DNA from: an uncultured Alphaproteobacteria bacterium
GTDB lineage: Bacteria > Pseudomonadota > Alphaproteobacteria > Rhizobiales > Pleomorphomonadaceae
Reading direction: 5' to 3'
Length of the DNA stretch: 10,409 nt
Assembly: GCA_937900425.1 (NCBI GenBank)
Contig: CALCDT010000371.1
Coordinates: forward strand, 1 to 10,409
Shown here one piece after another: positions 1-5,445 of this stretch (position 1 is the stretch's first letter; each line of letters opens with the position of its first letter). A model generated the notes under the pieces. That model saw only the letters and a program-made list of their open reading frames with translations. It made no database searches and was not told where the DNA came from. Both the position numbers and the translations under genes were made by a program.

Positions 1-92
1 TGCCGATCGCCATGGAGGAGAAGCTCCGCTTCGCCATCCGTGAAGGCGGACGCACGGTTGGAGCAGGTGTCGTCGCTTCGATCATCGAGTGA
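1..92 (+). CDS. tuf: Elongation factor Tu, C-terminal end (partial)
   Basis: This is the 3' end of the gene for EF-Tu, the cytoplasmic GTPase that brings aminoacyl-tRNA to the ribosome. The frame begins with the codon at position 3 and ends at TGA 90-92. It reads PIAMEEKLRFAIREGG then RTVGAGVVASIIE, the very conserved end of domain 3; about 365 upstream codons lie outside the window. Its place before tRNA-Trp, secE and nusG marks it as the tuf copy of that cluster (often called tufB); alphaproteobacteria commonly carry another copy in the str operon. The last codons and the stop form a 13-bp hairpin, and a decayed copy of the same tail follows 74 bases downstream. Identity is secure; which paralogue it is rests on context. 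Confidence 0.96.
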   Translation, partial: PIAMEEKLRFAIREGGRTVGAGVVASIIE

Positions 93-102
93 TCGAAGCG
101 AC
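72..102 (+). other. Perfect 13-bp inverted repeat over the tuf stop codon
   Basis: The arms 72-84 (GTCGCTTCGATCA) and 90-102 (TGATCGAAGCGAC) are perfectly complementary around a 5-base loop TCGAG. The TGA stop opens the 3' arm, so the last codons of tuf make the 5' arm. No T run follows, so it is not a standard terminator. It could protect the mRNA 3' end, be an RNase processing site, or affect termination. The structure is seen directly; any role is inference. Confidence 0.6.
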
Positions 103-122
103 CGATCCGTCCGCGACAAGCG

Positions 123-184
123 CGAACGGAGGTGGCGCCGGCGTCGTCGCCAGCATCATCGCGTGATGGGCAGCGATCCGGCCG
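123..184 (+). repeat. Degenerate second copy of the tuf 3' end
   Basis: Read from 134, the sequence encodes GGAGVVASIIA and a TGA stop at 164-166. GAGVVASII matches the real EF-Tu tail residue for residue, but 74 bases downstream and in another frame. Similarity seems to extend upstream (CGAACG at 123 against CGCACG at 51, with two extra bases after it) and past the stop (GATCCGGCCG at 175 against GATCCGTCCG at 104). The copies differ mostly at synonymous sites; one serine is TCG in one and AGC in the other. That pattern fits a copy that diverged while still coding, then was left behind by recombination or tandem duplication. It is not a gene now. Confidence 0.7.
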
Positions 185-221
185 GCGGCCGCACGGCCGC
201 AGACCGGACGTGACCGGGACG

Positions 222-254
222 AGGGGCAGGGGATTTCCCTGCCTCTTTTTCTTT
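222..254 (+). terminator. Rho-independent terminator after tuf
   Basis: The arms 222-231 (AGGGGCAGGG) and 237-246 (CCCTGCCTCT) form a 10-bp stem with one G-T wobble around the loop GATTT. It runs straight into a T-rich tail, CTTTTTCTTT. This is the only classical stem-plus-T-run terminator I see in the window, and it would end tuf transcription. A second hairpin without a T run lies just upstream (185-190 with 195-200, loop GCAC). Confidence 0.8.
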
Positions 255-287
255 GGAGGACCTCGGCACGTCATGTGTTCGGGGAAA

Positions 288-312
288 GCCCGCCGGCAGT
301 GGGTCGGCGGGC
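288..312 (+). other. Stem-loop upstream of a strong Shine-Dalgarno
   Basis: GCCCGCCG at 288-295 pairs perfectly with CGGCGGGC at 305-312 around a 9-base loop. Seven bases later comes GAGAGGAGGAC (317-327), the strongest Shine-Dalgarno-like stretch in this region, with ATGs at 328 and 333. It may be the leader of the small ORF and SEC-C gene that follow, or a remnant. No function can be read from the sequence alone. Confidence 0.35.
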
Positions 313-332
313 TAAAGAGAGGAGGACATGTC

Positions 333-377
333 ATGCGCCGCATCCTCCGTTCATTCGAATCGCAGCCGTCCTTTTGA
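333..377 (+). CDS. Possible 14-codon leader peptide
   Basis: ATG at 333 lies 7 bases after GGAGG (321-325), an ideal spacing, and opens MRRILRSFESQPSF with a stop at 375-377. The stop is 4 bases before the ATG (382) of the broken SEC-C gene, a layout that would permit translational coupling. The peptide is basic, with no run of one amino acid that would suggest an attenuator. Alternatively, the ATG at 328, only 2 bases from the same GGAGG, is in frame with 382 and would give the SEC-C gene an 18-residue N-terminal extension. Which start was used cannot be settled here. Confidence 0.25.
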   Translation: MRRILRSFESQPSF

Positions 378-381
378 GGTC

Positions 382-584
382 ATGAGCAAGCGCCGCCGCT
401 CCTTTCCCGTCTGAAACGCGGGTCGGCCGCGGCGATCGCGTCGTCCACGGCGACGTCGAACTCGTCGAGAAGCTCGGGCGGAACGATCTCTGCCCCTGTG
501 GTTCGGGCCGCCGGTTTCAAGGCGTGCTGCCGCAACGCCGGCGGATACGACGGCGCCGGGCGAGACTACTACGTCCGTGATTGA
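382..584 (+). pseudogene. Small SEC-C zinc-motif protein, two frameshifts
   Basis: The frame beginning ATG 382 reads MSKRRRSFPV and stops at 412. Shifting by one base at the CCC of 406-408 lets it continue as SETRVGRGDRVVHGDVELVE, then KLGRNDLCPCGSGRR. A second one-base shift at the TTT of 515-517 restores FKACCRNAGGYDGAGRDYYV and a stop at 582-584. The repaired product would have about 66 residues with a complete SEC-C motif (CPCGSGRRFKACC), the four-ligand zinc site first known from the SecA tail and found in many small bacterial proteins of unclear function. The GGYDGAGRDYY tail resembles what I recall from such small proteins. Both lesions are single extra bases, so this is either a pseudogene or two sequencing errors. 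The motif is clear; calling it inactive assumes the sequence is correct. Confidence 0.72.
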
Positions 585-591
585 ATCGGAC

Positions 592-620
592 TTGCAGACA
601 AGGCGCGGGTGCGCTAGATC
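592..620 (+). promoter_or_regulatory. Putative promoter of tRNA-Trp
   Basis: CTTGCAG (TTGCAG 592-597) is a plausible -35. CTAGAT (614-619) or TAGATC (615-620) is a plausible -10, with a 16-17 base spacer, close to the alphaproteobacterial CTTGAC / CTATAT style. The bases after it are GC-rich (GAGCCCGCGCG), the discriminator type linked to stringent control of stable RNA promoters. The -10 sits between the arms of an inverted repeat, GCGCGGG 603-609 and CCCGCGC 624-630. It starts 8 bases after the end of the broken SEC-C gene. Confidence 0.5.
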
Positions 621-633
621 GAGCCCGCGCGAT

Positions 634-709
<76 letters not shown>

Positions 710-1102
710 TTCTCCAGACGACATCTTCCCGGGTTCTCTTCGTCGCCGATGCGTCGCGTCGGCGCGGCAACAGGTGCTTCGCATCCGGGCCGGAACACTC
801 GACGTCGTGTGCGGCGAAGCCCCCGAATTTCGGCTCGCGCTCTGCAGTGGTCGGGAACACGGCGAATGCTCGTGCATTGTTTCCGAGGACGCCCTTCCGA
901 TGTGGCCTCCGTCGAGTTTCGTTCGATGGATGGACCCTCGGGCCGGGCCGATCCGGTGCCGGTGGCGGTTCGCCGTCACGGCGACCCGAGCCCGATTTCC
1001 CCCTCCCGCCTCCGGCACCCGCCCCGGAGTACGACCAAGGACGAGTACCGGCGAATGGACGCAGCGTTTCCCGTGCAGGGCGACCGGGCGAGGCCCCGTT
1101 CG
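710..1102 (+). other. Gene-free stretch between tRNA-Trp and bphO
   Basis: About 390 bases hold no frame that resembles a known protein; the open frames here run through the tRNA or continue from bphO and look like chance openings in GC-rich DNA. A 6-bp hairpin (CGCCGA 744-749 with TCGGCG 759-764) lies downstream of the tRNA but has no T run. The tRNA-Trp 3' end is not repeated here, so there is no sign of integration at the tRNA. The bphO promoter is probably in this stretch, but I cannot point to convincing -35 and -10 boxes. An alternative bphO start (ATG 1055) would shorten it. Confidence 0.5.
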
Positions 1103-1675
1103 ATGCGGCATCATCTGCGTGAGGCGACCCGGCCCGCGCACGAGGCGACGGAGGCGGCCTTCGCCGCCTTCGATCCCGGCCGCCGCGACCACTACACCCG
1201 CTTCCTGCTCGCCCATGCAAGCGTCGTGCTGCCGCTCGAAGCGGCGCTCGGCCCGGCCTTCGACGCTCACGTCGACGGGTGGCGCCGGTCCTCCCCGGTG
1301 GCGGATCTTCGAGCCGATCTCGGCGACCTCGGCGAACCGACGCCACCTGCGCTGCCGATCCCGTCCTTTGACGTCGCCGCCGCCGCCGGCGCGCTCTATG
1401 TCGTGGAAGGCTCCCGGCTCGGGGCGGCCGTGCTGCGCCGCGAGGTGGCGGTGAAACAGCCCGAGGCGCCGCTGCGTTATCTTTCGGCGGCCTCCGGCCG
1501 TATCGCCTGGCCGGACGTCGTCGACGCTTTGGAAATCGCCGCGGGGCGGTGGGACGAAGGGGTGATCCTCGATGGCGCGTTGCGAACCTTCGCGCTGTTT
1601 CGCGCGGCCGCCGAGGTCTGGCGTCCGTTGAACTTGCCGCAGGGTCCGGGGGCCGGCCGGCGGGAGGACGAATAG
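1103..1675 (+). CDS. bphO: Heme oxygenase of the bacteriophytochrome type (BphO)
   Basis: It is predicted to open heme to biliverdin IXalpha, releasing iron and CO in the cytoplasm. Biliverdin is the chromophore of the phytochrome encoded just downstream. From ATG 1103 the protein has 190 residues, in the family's usual range. It opens with LREATRPAHEATEAAF, where His13 is the expected axial heme ligand, and carries the distal-helix pattern GALYVVEGSRLGAAVLRRE near residues 96-114. This is the HemO/BphO branch of heme oxygenases. GAGG (1090-1093) lies 9 bases before this ATG. An in-frame ATG at 1055 would add 16 residues with high third-position GC, so the start is uncertain. The stop is TAG 1673-1675, 154 bases before bphP. 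Neighbouring bphP makes a phytochrome role more likely than iron scavenging. Confidence 0.85.
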   Translation: MRHHLREATRPAHEATEAAFAAFDPGRRDHYTRFLLAHASVVLPLEAALGPAFDAHVDGWRRSSPVADLRADLGDLGEPTPPALPIPSFDVAAAAGALYVVEGSRLGAAVLRREVAVKQPEAPLRYLSAASGRIAWPDVVDALEIAAGRWDEGVILDGALRTFALFRAAAEVWRPLNLPQGPGAGRREDE

Positions 1676-1722
1676 ACCGCCTGCGGGGTGATCCCGGAGC
1701 GCACGGGGGTCGAGGGAAAATC

Positions 1723-1755
1723 GTGTCCGACGCCGGCAAAGCCGTGGCCGGACAC
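1723..1755. promoter_or_regulatory. Inverted repeat between bphO and bphP
   Basis: GTGTCCG at 1723-1729 and CGGACAC at 1749-1755 are perfect 7-base inverted arms 19 bases apart; inner bases GCC/GGC could extend a hairpin with a 2-base bulge. It lies about 75 bases before the bphP start. It may be an operator, an intercistronic hairpin that sets relative expression, or chance. The spacing does not fit the TGT-N12-ACA site of PpsR/CrtJ. Confidence 0.3.
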
Positions 1756-1829
1756 TTCGAAGGTCTTGCGACAGTCGTGACCGCGGTGCCGGTTCCCTCT
1801 CTCGCCCGACGTGGAACGAGGAGCCAGAC

Positions 1830-4403
1830 TTGGCAGACGTGACGATCGATCTTTCCAACTGCGACCGCGAGCCGATCCACCTGCTCGGCGCGATCCAGCC
1901 GTTCGGCTTTCTCATCGCGGTCTCGGCCGACTGGATCGTCACGCGGGTGTCGCGCAATCTCGGCGACTTCTGCGGGCGCGACGCCCAGCAGATGCTGGGC
2001 CTGCCGCTCGCCGCCTTCATGGAGAGCGAGGCGGTCGAAGCGATCCGACAGGCTCTGCGCCAGATGGACGTCGACCAGGGCGTCGAGCGGCTGTTCAACC
2101 TCTCGGTCTTCGGTACGCGAGTGCGGTTCGATCTCGCCGTCCACGTGGCGACCGACGTGGTCGTCATCGAGGGCGAGCCGACCCGTGAGGGTCCTTCCTT
2201 CAACGCAGCCGGCTTCATCACCCGGGCCGCGGAGCGCCTCTCCCGCGAGGAAACGCTCGAGGGGCTGTGCGGGGAGGGTGCTCGTCTGCTGCAGCAGCTC
2301 ATCGATTTCGATCGGGTGATGATCTATCGCTTCGCCGCGGACGGCTCCGGCCAGGTGATCGGCGAGGCGGTCAAGCCCGGCGTGCCGTCCTATCTCGGGC
2401 TGCGCTATCCGGCGAGCGACATCCCCGCGCAGGCGCGCCGTCTCTACGAGACCAACCTGCTGCGGATCATCGCCGACATCGAGGCCGAACCGGTTCCGAT
2501 CCTGCCGGAGCGCGATCCGATGGGGGCGCCGCTCGACCTGTCGCTGAGCGTGCTGCGCTCGGTGTCGCCGATCCACATCGAATACCTGCGCAACATGGGG
2601 GTGCGGGCGTCGCTGTCGGTGTCGGTCATGCACCGCGGTCGGTTGTGGGGCCTGATGGCCTGCCACGACTACGCGCCCAAGCATCTCGACTTCGAGCGCC
2701 GGACCACCTGCGAGCTGTTCGGCCGGGTGTTCTCGCTGACGCTCGAGGCGCGCAAGCAGCGCATCCGCGAGGCGCAGGAGCGACGGGCGCGGATCGCCCA
2801 TGACAAGCTGATGCGCACGGTCGCCACCCACGGGCGCCCGTTCGAGCGGATCGGCGATATTCTCGGCGACCTCAGGCAGATGGTCGACTGCGACGGCGTC
2901 GGCGTCTCGATCGACGGCGAGATCCACGTCGAGGGTGTCACGCCGACCGGCGAGGAAATGCAGGAGCTGGTGCGCTTCCTCAACCGGGCGGCGGCGAGCC
3001 GGATCTACGCCACCCACCAGCTCGGTACGGTCTTCGAGCGCGGGCGCGACTTCGTCGAGCGGGCGGCGGGCGTGCTCGCCATCCCGATTTCGCGCGCGCC
3101 GCGCGACTATCTGATCTTCTTCCGCCGCGAGATCGTCCGTTCGGTGAACTGGGCGGGCAAGCCCGAAAAGGTCGCGGCGCTCGGCCCCAACGGTGTTCGC
3201 CTGACGCCGCGCAAGAGCTTCGAGGCCTGGCGCGAGACCGTCGCCGGCCAGTCCGCGCTCTGGACCGACTTCGACCTGCAGGCCGCCGAACTCGTCCGCA
3301 TCTCGCTGCTCGAGATCGTGCTGCAGATCACCGACGCCGCCGAACGGGAGCGCAGGAGCACCCAGGAGCGGCAGGAGCTGCTGATCGCCGAGCTCAACCA
3401 CCGGGTCCGCAACATCCTCGGCCTGATTCGCGGCCTCGTCTCGCAGGGCCGGCGCACCGACGATCCGGAACGATTCGCCAACGAACTCAACGCCCGCATC
3501 GAGGCGCTCGCCCGCGCACACGACCAGATCACCCGCGACGACTGGAAGCCGGCGCCGTTGCGCGCCCTCGTCGAGGCCGAGGCGGCGGCCTATCTCGGCG
3601 AGGAGCGGGCGCGAATGGACCTTTCGGGCCCGAACGTCCTGATCCACCCCAAGGCCTTCTCGACGATGGCGATGGTGTTCCACGAACTCACCACCAACGC
3701 GGCCAAATACGGTGCCCTGTCCGACGGGCGCGGACGGGTCGCCGTGACCTGGCGGATCGACGAGGGCGGCAATCTGATCGTCACCTGGACCGAGAGCGGC
3801 GGCCCGCCGGTGCAGCCGACCATGCGCCGCGGCTTCGGCACCACGATCATCGAGCGGACGGTGCCCTCGGAGTTGCGGGGCGAGGCGGAGTTCCGGCTCG
3901 ACCTCGCCGGCGTCAAGGCCCGCTACCTCATCCCGGGCGAATACGTCACCGTGATTTCGGCCGCACCGAACCGTGTGATCACCCGGCTGCCGATGGCGGC
4001 GCAGGCGGTGATCGCCGGGCACTGCCTGCTGGTGGAGGACAACGCCATCATCGCCCTCGACGCCGAGCAGATCCTCGAGGAACTTGGGGCGACATCGGTC
4101 GAGCAGGTCGCCACCGTCGCCGAGGCCATGGCGGCGCTCGAATCGCGGCGGCCGGATTTCGCGCTGCTCGACTTCAACCTCGGGCCGGAGACCTCGCTGG
4201 CCTTCGCGATGAAGCTCGCCGAGGAAGGGGTGGCCTTCATCTTCGCGACCGGCTATGGAGAGCAGCTGAAGCTGCCCGAAGCGATCGCGGCGACACCGAT
4301 CGTCAGCAAGCCCTTCACCAAGGCCTCGCTGACCGCGGGGATCCGCCGCCTCCGTCCGGATGGCGAATCGGCGTCGGGACGGGCCGCGGAAATCGAGTTC
4401 TGA
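1830..4403 (+). CDS. bphP: Bacteriophytochrome hybrid HWE histidine kinase (BphP)
   Basis: A red/far-red photoreceptor kinase of 857 residues. The PAS domain (about 8-115) opens with SNCDREPIH, where Cys11 is the predicted thioether link to biliverdin. The GAF domain (about 135-310) has PASDIP 194-199 (Asp197), SPIH (His249) and WGLMACHDY (His279). The PHY domain (about 325-500) has the tongue motifs WAG 441-443 and PRKSF 460-464. The kinase is HWE-type: phospho-acceptor His524 in ELNHRVRN, N box HELTTNA 618-624, WTE 653-655, then GFG 668-670. A C-terminal receiver has VEDN 735-738, phospho-acceptor Asp781, Thr807 and Lys827. The start is TTG at 1830, 6 bases after GAGGAG; no better ATG lies near. 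Oddities are IQPFG for the usual IQPHG and CHD for the usual CHH. Upstream bphO would supply the chromophore; no separate output regulator is visible. Confidence 0.95.
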   Translation: MADVTIDLSNCDREPIHLLGAIQPFGFLIAVSADWIVTRVSRNLGDFCGRDAQQMLGLPLAAFMESEAVEAIRQALRQMDVDQGVERLFNLSVFGTRVRFDLAVHVATDVVVIEGEPTREGPSFNAAGFITRAAERLSREETLEGLCGEGARLLQQLIDFDRVMIYRFAADGSGQVIGEAVKPGVPSYLGLRYPASDIPAQARRLYETNLLRIIADIEAEPVPILPERDPMGAPLDLSLSVLRSVSPIHIEYLRNMGVRASLSVSVMHRGRLWGLMACHDYAPKHLDFERRTTCELFGRVFSLTLEARKQRIREAQERRARIAHDKLMRTVATHGRPFERIGDILGDLRQMVDCDGVGVSIDGEIHVEGVTPTGEEMQELVRFLNRAAASRIYATHQLGTVFERGRDFVERAAGVLAIPISRAPRDYLIFFRREIVRSVNWAGKPEKVAALGPNGVRLTPRKSFEAWRETVAGQSALWTDFDLQAAELVRISLLEIVLQITDAAERERRSTQERQELLIAELNHRVRNILGLIRGLVSQGRRTDDPERFANELNARIEALARAHDQITRDDWKPAPLRALVEAEAAAYLGEERARMDLSGPNVLIHPKAFSTMAMVFHELTTNAAKYGALSDGRGRVAVTWRIDEGGNLIVTWTESGGPPVQPTMRRGFGTTIIERTVPSELRGEAEFRLDLAGVKARYLIPGEYVTVISAAPNRVITRLPMAAQAVIAGHCLLVEDNAIIALDAEQILEELGATSVEQVATVAEAMAALESRRPDFALLDFNLGPETSLAFAMKLAEEGVAFIFATGYGEQLKLPEAIAATPIVSKPFTKASLTAGIRRLRPDGESASGRAAEIEF

Positions 4404-4445
4404 CTGCGCAATGCAGCCCGTCGCTGTCCGGCCGACAGTGGTCAG

Positions 4446-4492
4446 ATCGGGGCTTGCATCCTCTTGCCGAGCGAGATATGTAACGCCCCGAT
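4446..4492 (+). promoter_or_regulatory. Putative secE promoter inside an inverted repeat
   Basis: TTGCAT (4454-4459) and TATGTA (4477-4482) have a 17-base spacer and make a credible promoter for the secE-nusG unit, independent of bphP. The pair is enclosed by perfect 8-base inverted arms, ATCGGGGC 4446-4453 and GCCCCGAT 4485-4492. Neither a terminator for bphP nor another promoter is obvious in this 137-base spacer. The promoter call rests on motif likeness only. Confidence 0.45.
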
Positions 4493-4495
4493 GAA

Positions 4496-4520
4496 GGCGT
4501 GCGGATTCCATCCGCGCGCC
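4496..4520 (+). promoter_or_regulatory. Strong 11-bp hairpin in the secE leader
   Basis: GGCGTGCGGAT (4496-4506) pairs with ATCCGCGCGCC (4510-4520), with one T-G wobble and a 3-base TCC loop. It ends 20 bases before the secE ATG and lies just after the predicted transcription start, so it would be near the 5' end of the mRNA. Possible roles are mRNA stability or translation control. No T run follows, which argues against termination. Confidence 0.4.
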
Positions 4521-4540
4521 GAACTGTCTTGAGCAGATGG

Positions 4541-4738
4541 ATGGCTAAGACCAACCCCTTCACCTTCCTGCAGCAGGTTCGCTCCGAAACCATGAAGGTT
4601 TCGTGGCCGAGCCGCCGCGAGACCCTGATCACGACCGTGACGGTGTTCGTGATGGCGATCGTCGCCGCCCTTTTCTTCCTGGCCGTCGACTGGCTTCTGG
4701 CGGAAGGCGTGAGCCTCCTCCTCAGCATCGGCGCCTGA
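4541..4738 (+). CDS. secE: Preprotein translocase subunit SecE
   Basis: SecE is the small membrane subunit that clamps the two halves of SecY in the SecYEG export channel of the inner membrane. The 65-residue product has the short single-span form usual outside enterobacteria. An amphipathic surface helix carries the conserved block VRSETMKVSWPSRRETLITT, followed by one membrane span, about TVFVMAIVAALFFLAVDWLL. The start ATG 4541 gives MAKTNPFTFLQQV; the open frame reaches upstream to 4499, but that part forms the leader hairpin and does not look like SecE. The Shine-Dalgarno is weak (GAGCAG). The stop is 31 bases before nusG, which fits a secE-nusG operon. Confidence 0.95.
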   Translation: MAKTNPFTFLQQVRSETMKVSWPSRRETLITTVTVFVMAIVAALFFLAVDWLLAEGVSLLLSIGA

Positions 4739-4769
4739 CGGCGAGAGACGAGCGAGAGGATCACGACCC

Positions 4770-5300
4770 ATGGCCATGCGCTGGTATATCGTCCACGCCT
4801 ATTCCAACTTCGAGAAGAAGGTCGCCGACTCCATCCGCGAGCAGGCCGCTCAGCGCGGGCTCGAACATCTGTTCGAGCAGGTGCTGGTTCCGACCGAGAA
4901 GGTCGTCGAGGTCCGCCGCGGTCGCAAGATCGACACCGAGCGCAAGTTCTTCCCGGGCTACGTGCTGGTGCGCATGGAGATGACGGACGAGGCCTATCAC
5001 CTCATCAAGAACACGCCGAAGGTGACCGGGTTCCTCGGCTCGGACAATCGGCCGATCCCGATCCCCGACCGGGAGGCGATGCACATCCTCCAGCAGGTCG
5101 AGGAAGGCGTCGAGCGGCCGAAGCCCTCGATCACCTTCGAGATCGGCGAGCAGGTCCGCGTCTCGGACGGCCCCTTCGCCTCGTTCAACGGCCTCGTCGA
5201 GGAAGTCGACGACGAGCGGTCCCGCCTCAAGGTTGCCGTCTCGATCTTCGGCCGGGCGACCCCGGTCGAACTCGAGTTCGCGCAGGTCGAGAAGGTCTGA
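4770..5300 (+). CDS. nusG: Transcription termination/antitermination factor NusG
   Basis: NusG binds the RNA polymerase clamp, raises processivity, links polymerase to ribosomal protein S10 and helps Rho terminate. The 176 residues are full length. The N-terminal NGN domain (about 1-115) begins MRWYIVHAYSNFEKKVADSI and includes RKFFPGYVLVRMEM; the C-terminal KOW domain (about 125-176) contains VRVSDGPFASFNGLVEEVD and ends VELEFAQVEKV. GAGAGGA (4753-4759) provides a good ribosome site. The ATG at 4770 gives MAMRWY; an internal ATG two codons later is possible. It is followed by a 196-base leader to rplK. Confidence 0.97.
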   Translation: MAMRWYIVHAYSNFEKKVADSIREQAAQRGLEHLFEQVLVPTEKVVEVRRGRKIDTERKFFPGYVLVRMEMTDEAYHLIKNTPKVTGFLGSDNRPIPIPDREAMHILQQVEEGVERPKPSITFEIGEQVRVSDGPFASFNGLVEEVDDERSRLKVAVSIFGRATPVELEFAQVEKV

Positions 5301-5314
5301 TCATCGAGGTTTCG

Positions 5315-5389
5315 CCCGGCGTCTGCCGCCGGGTGGAAGGAGAGGGGGCAACCCCTCCGAACCGATCCGCGGGCCCGCCCGGCGGATCG
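5315..5389 (+). promoter_or_regulatory. Three consecutive hairpins in the nusG-rplK spacer
   Basis: Three stems lie head to tail. CCCGGCG 5315-5321 pairs with CGCCGGG 5327-5333, loop TCTGC. GAGGGG 5342-5347 pairs with CCCCTC 5352-5357, closing a GCAA (GNRA) tetraloop. CGATCCGC 5363-5370 pairs with GCGGATCG 5382-5389, possibly extended inside by GGG with CCC. None has a T run, so together they look like a structured 5' leader or partial attenuator before the L1 site. The pairings are direct observations; the role is inferred. Confidence 0.5.
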
Positions 5390-5393
5390 CACA

Positions 5394-5445
5394 GTGGGAG
5401 GTTCGCCGCCGGCGCTTTCGCCGGTGCCGCGGGGAACCCGACCAC
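5394..5445 (+). promoter_or_regulatory. Putative ribosomal protein L1 autoregulatory site
   Basis: GTGG 5394-5397 pairs with CCAC 5442-5445. An internal loop follows (GA on one side, CGA on the other), then GGTTC 5400-5404 with GAACC 5434-5438, capped by a stem CCGGCG 5409-5414 with CGCCGG 5419-5424, loop CTTT. The GTGGGAGG ... CCGACCAC arrangement resembles the L1-binding element that mimics the L1 stalk of 23S rRNA in leaders of L11-L1 operons. Free L1 would bind it and repress translation of rplK and rplA. The element sits 51 bases before the rplK start. Confidence 0.62.

Noticed and set aside
406..517. Programmed +1 frameshifting in the SEC-C gene
   Set aside because: Two separate shifts in 66 codons, neither directly at a stop codon nor at a known slippery +1 site, make mutation or sequencing error the simpler explanation.
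749..1102. N-terminal extension of the heme oxygenase up to ATG 749
   Set aside because: The extra residues are Arg/Pro/Ser-rich with no family similarity; heme oxygenases start close to the LREATRPAHE helix. ATG 1055 remains possible.
1723..1755. PpsR/CrtJ-type operator near bphP
   Set aside because: The arms TGT and ACA are 25 bases apart, not 12, and the inner sequence does not fit.
4499..4540. Upstream start for secE at 4499
   Set aside because: The added residues (MRIPSARRTVLSRW) come from the leader hairpin region and are not SecE-like; ATG 4541 gives the normal 65-residue protein.
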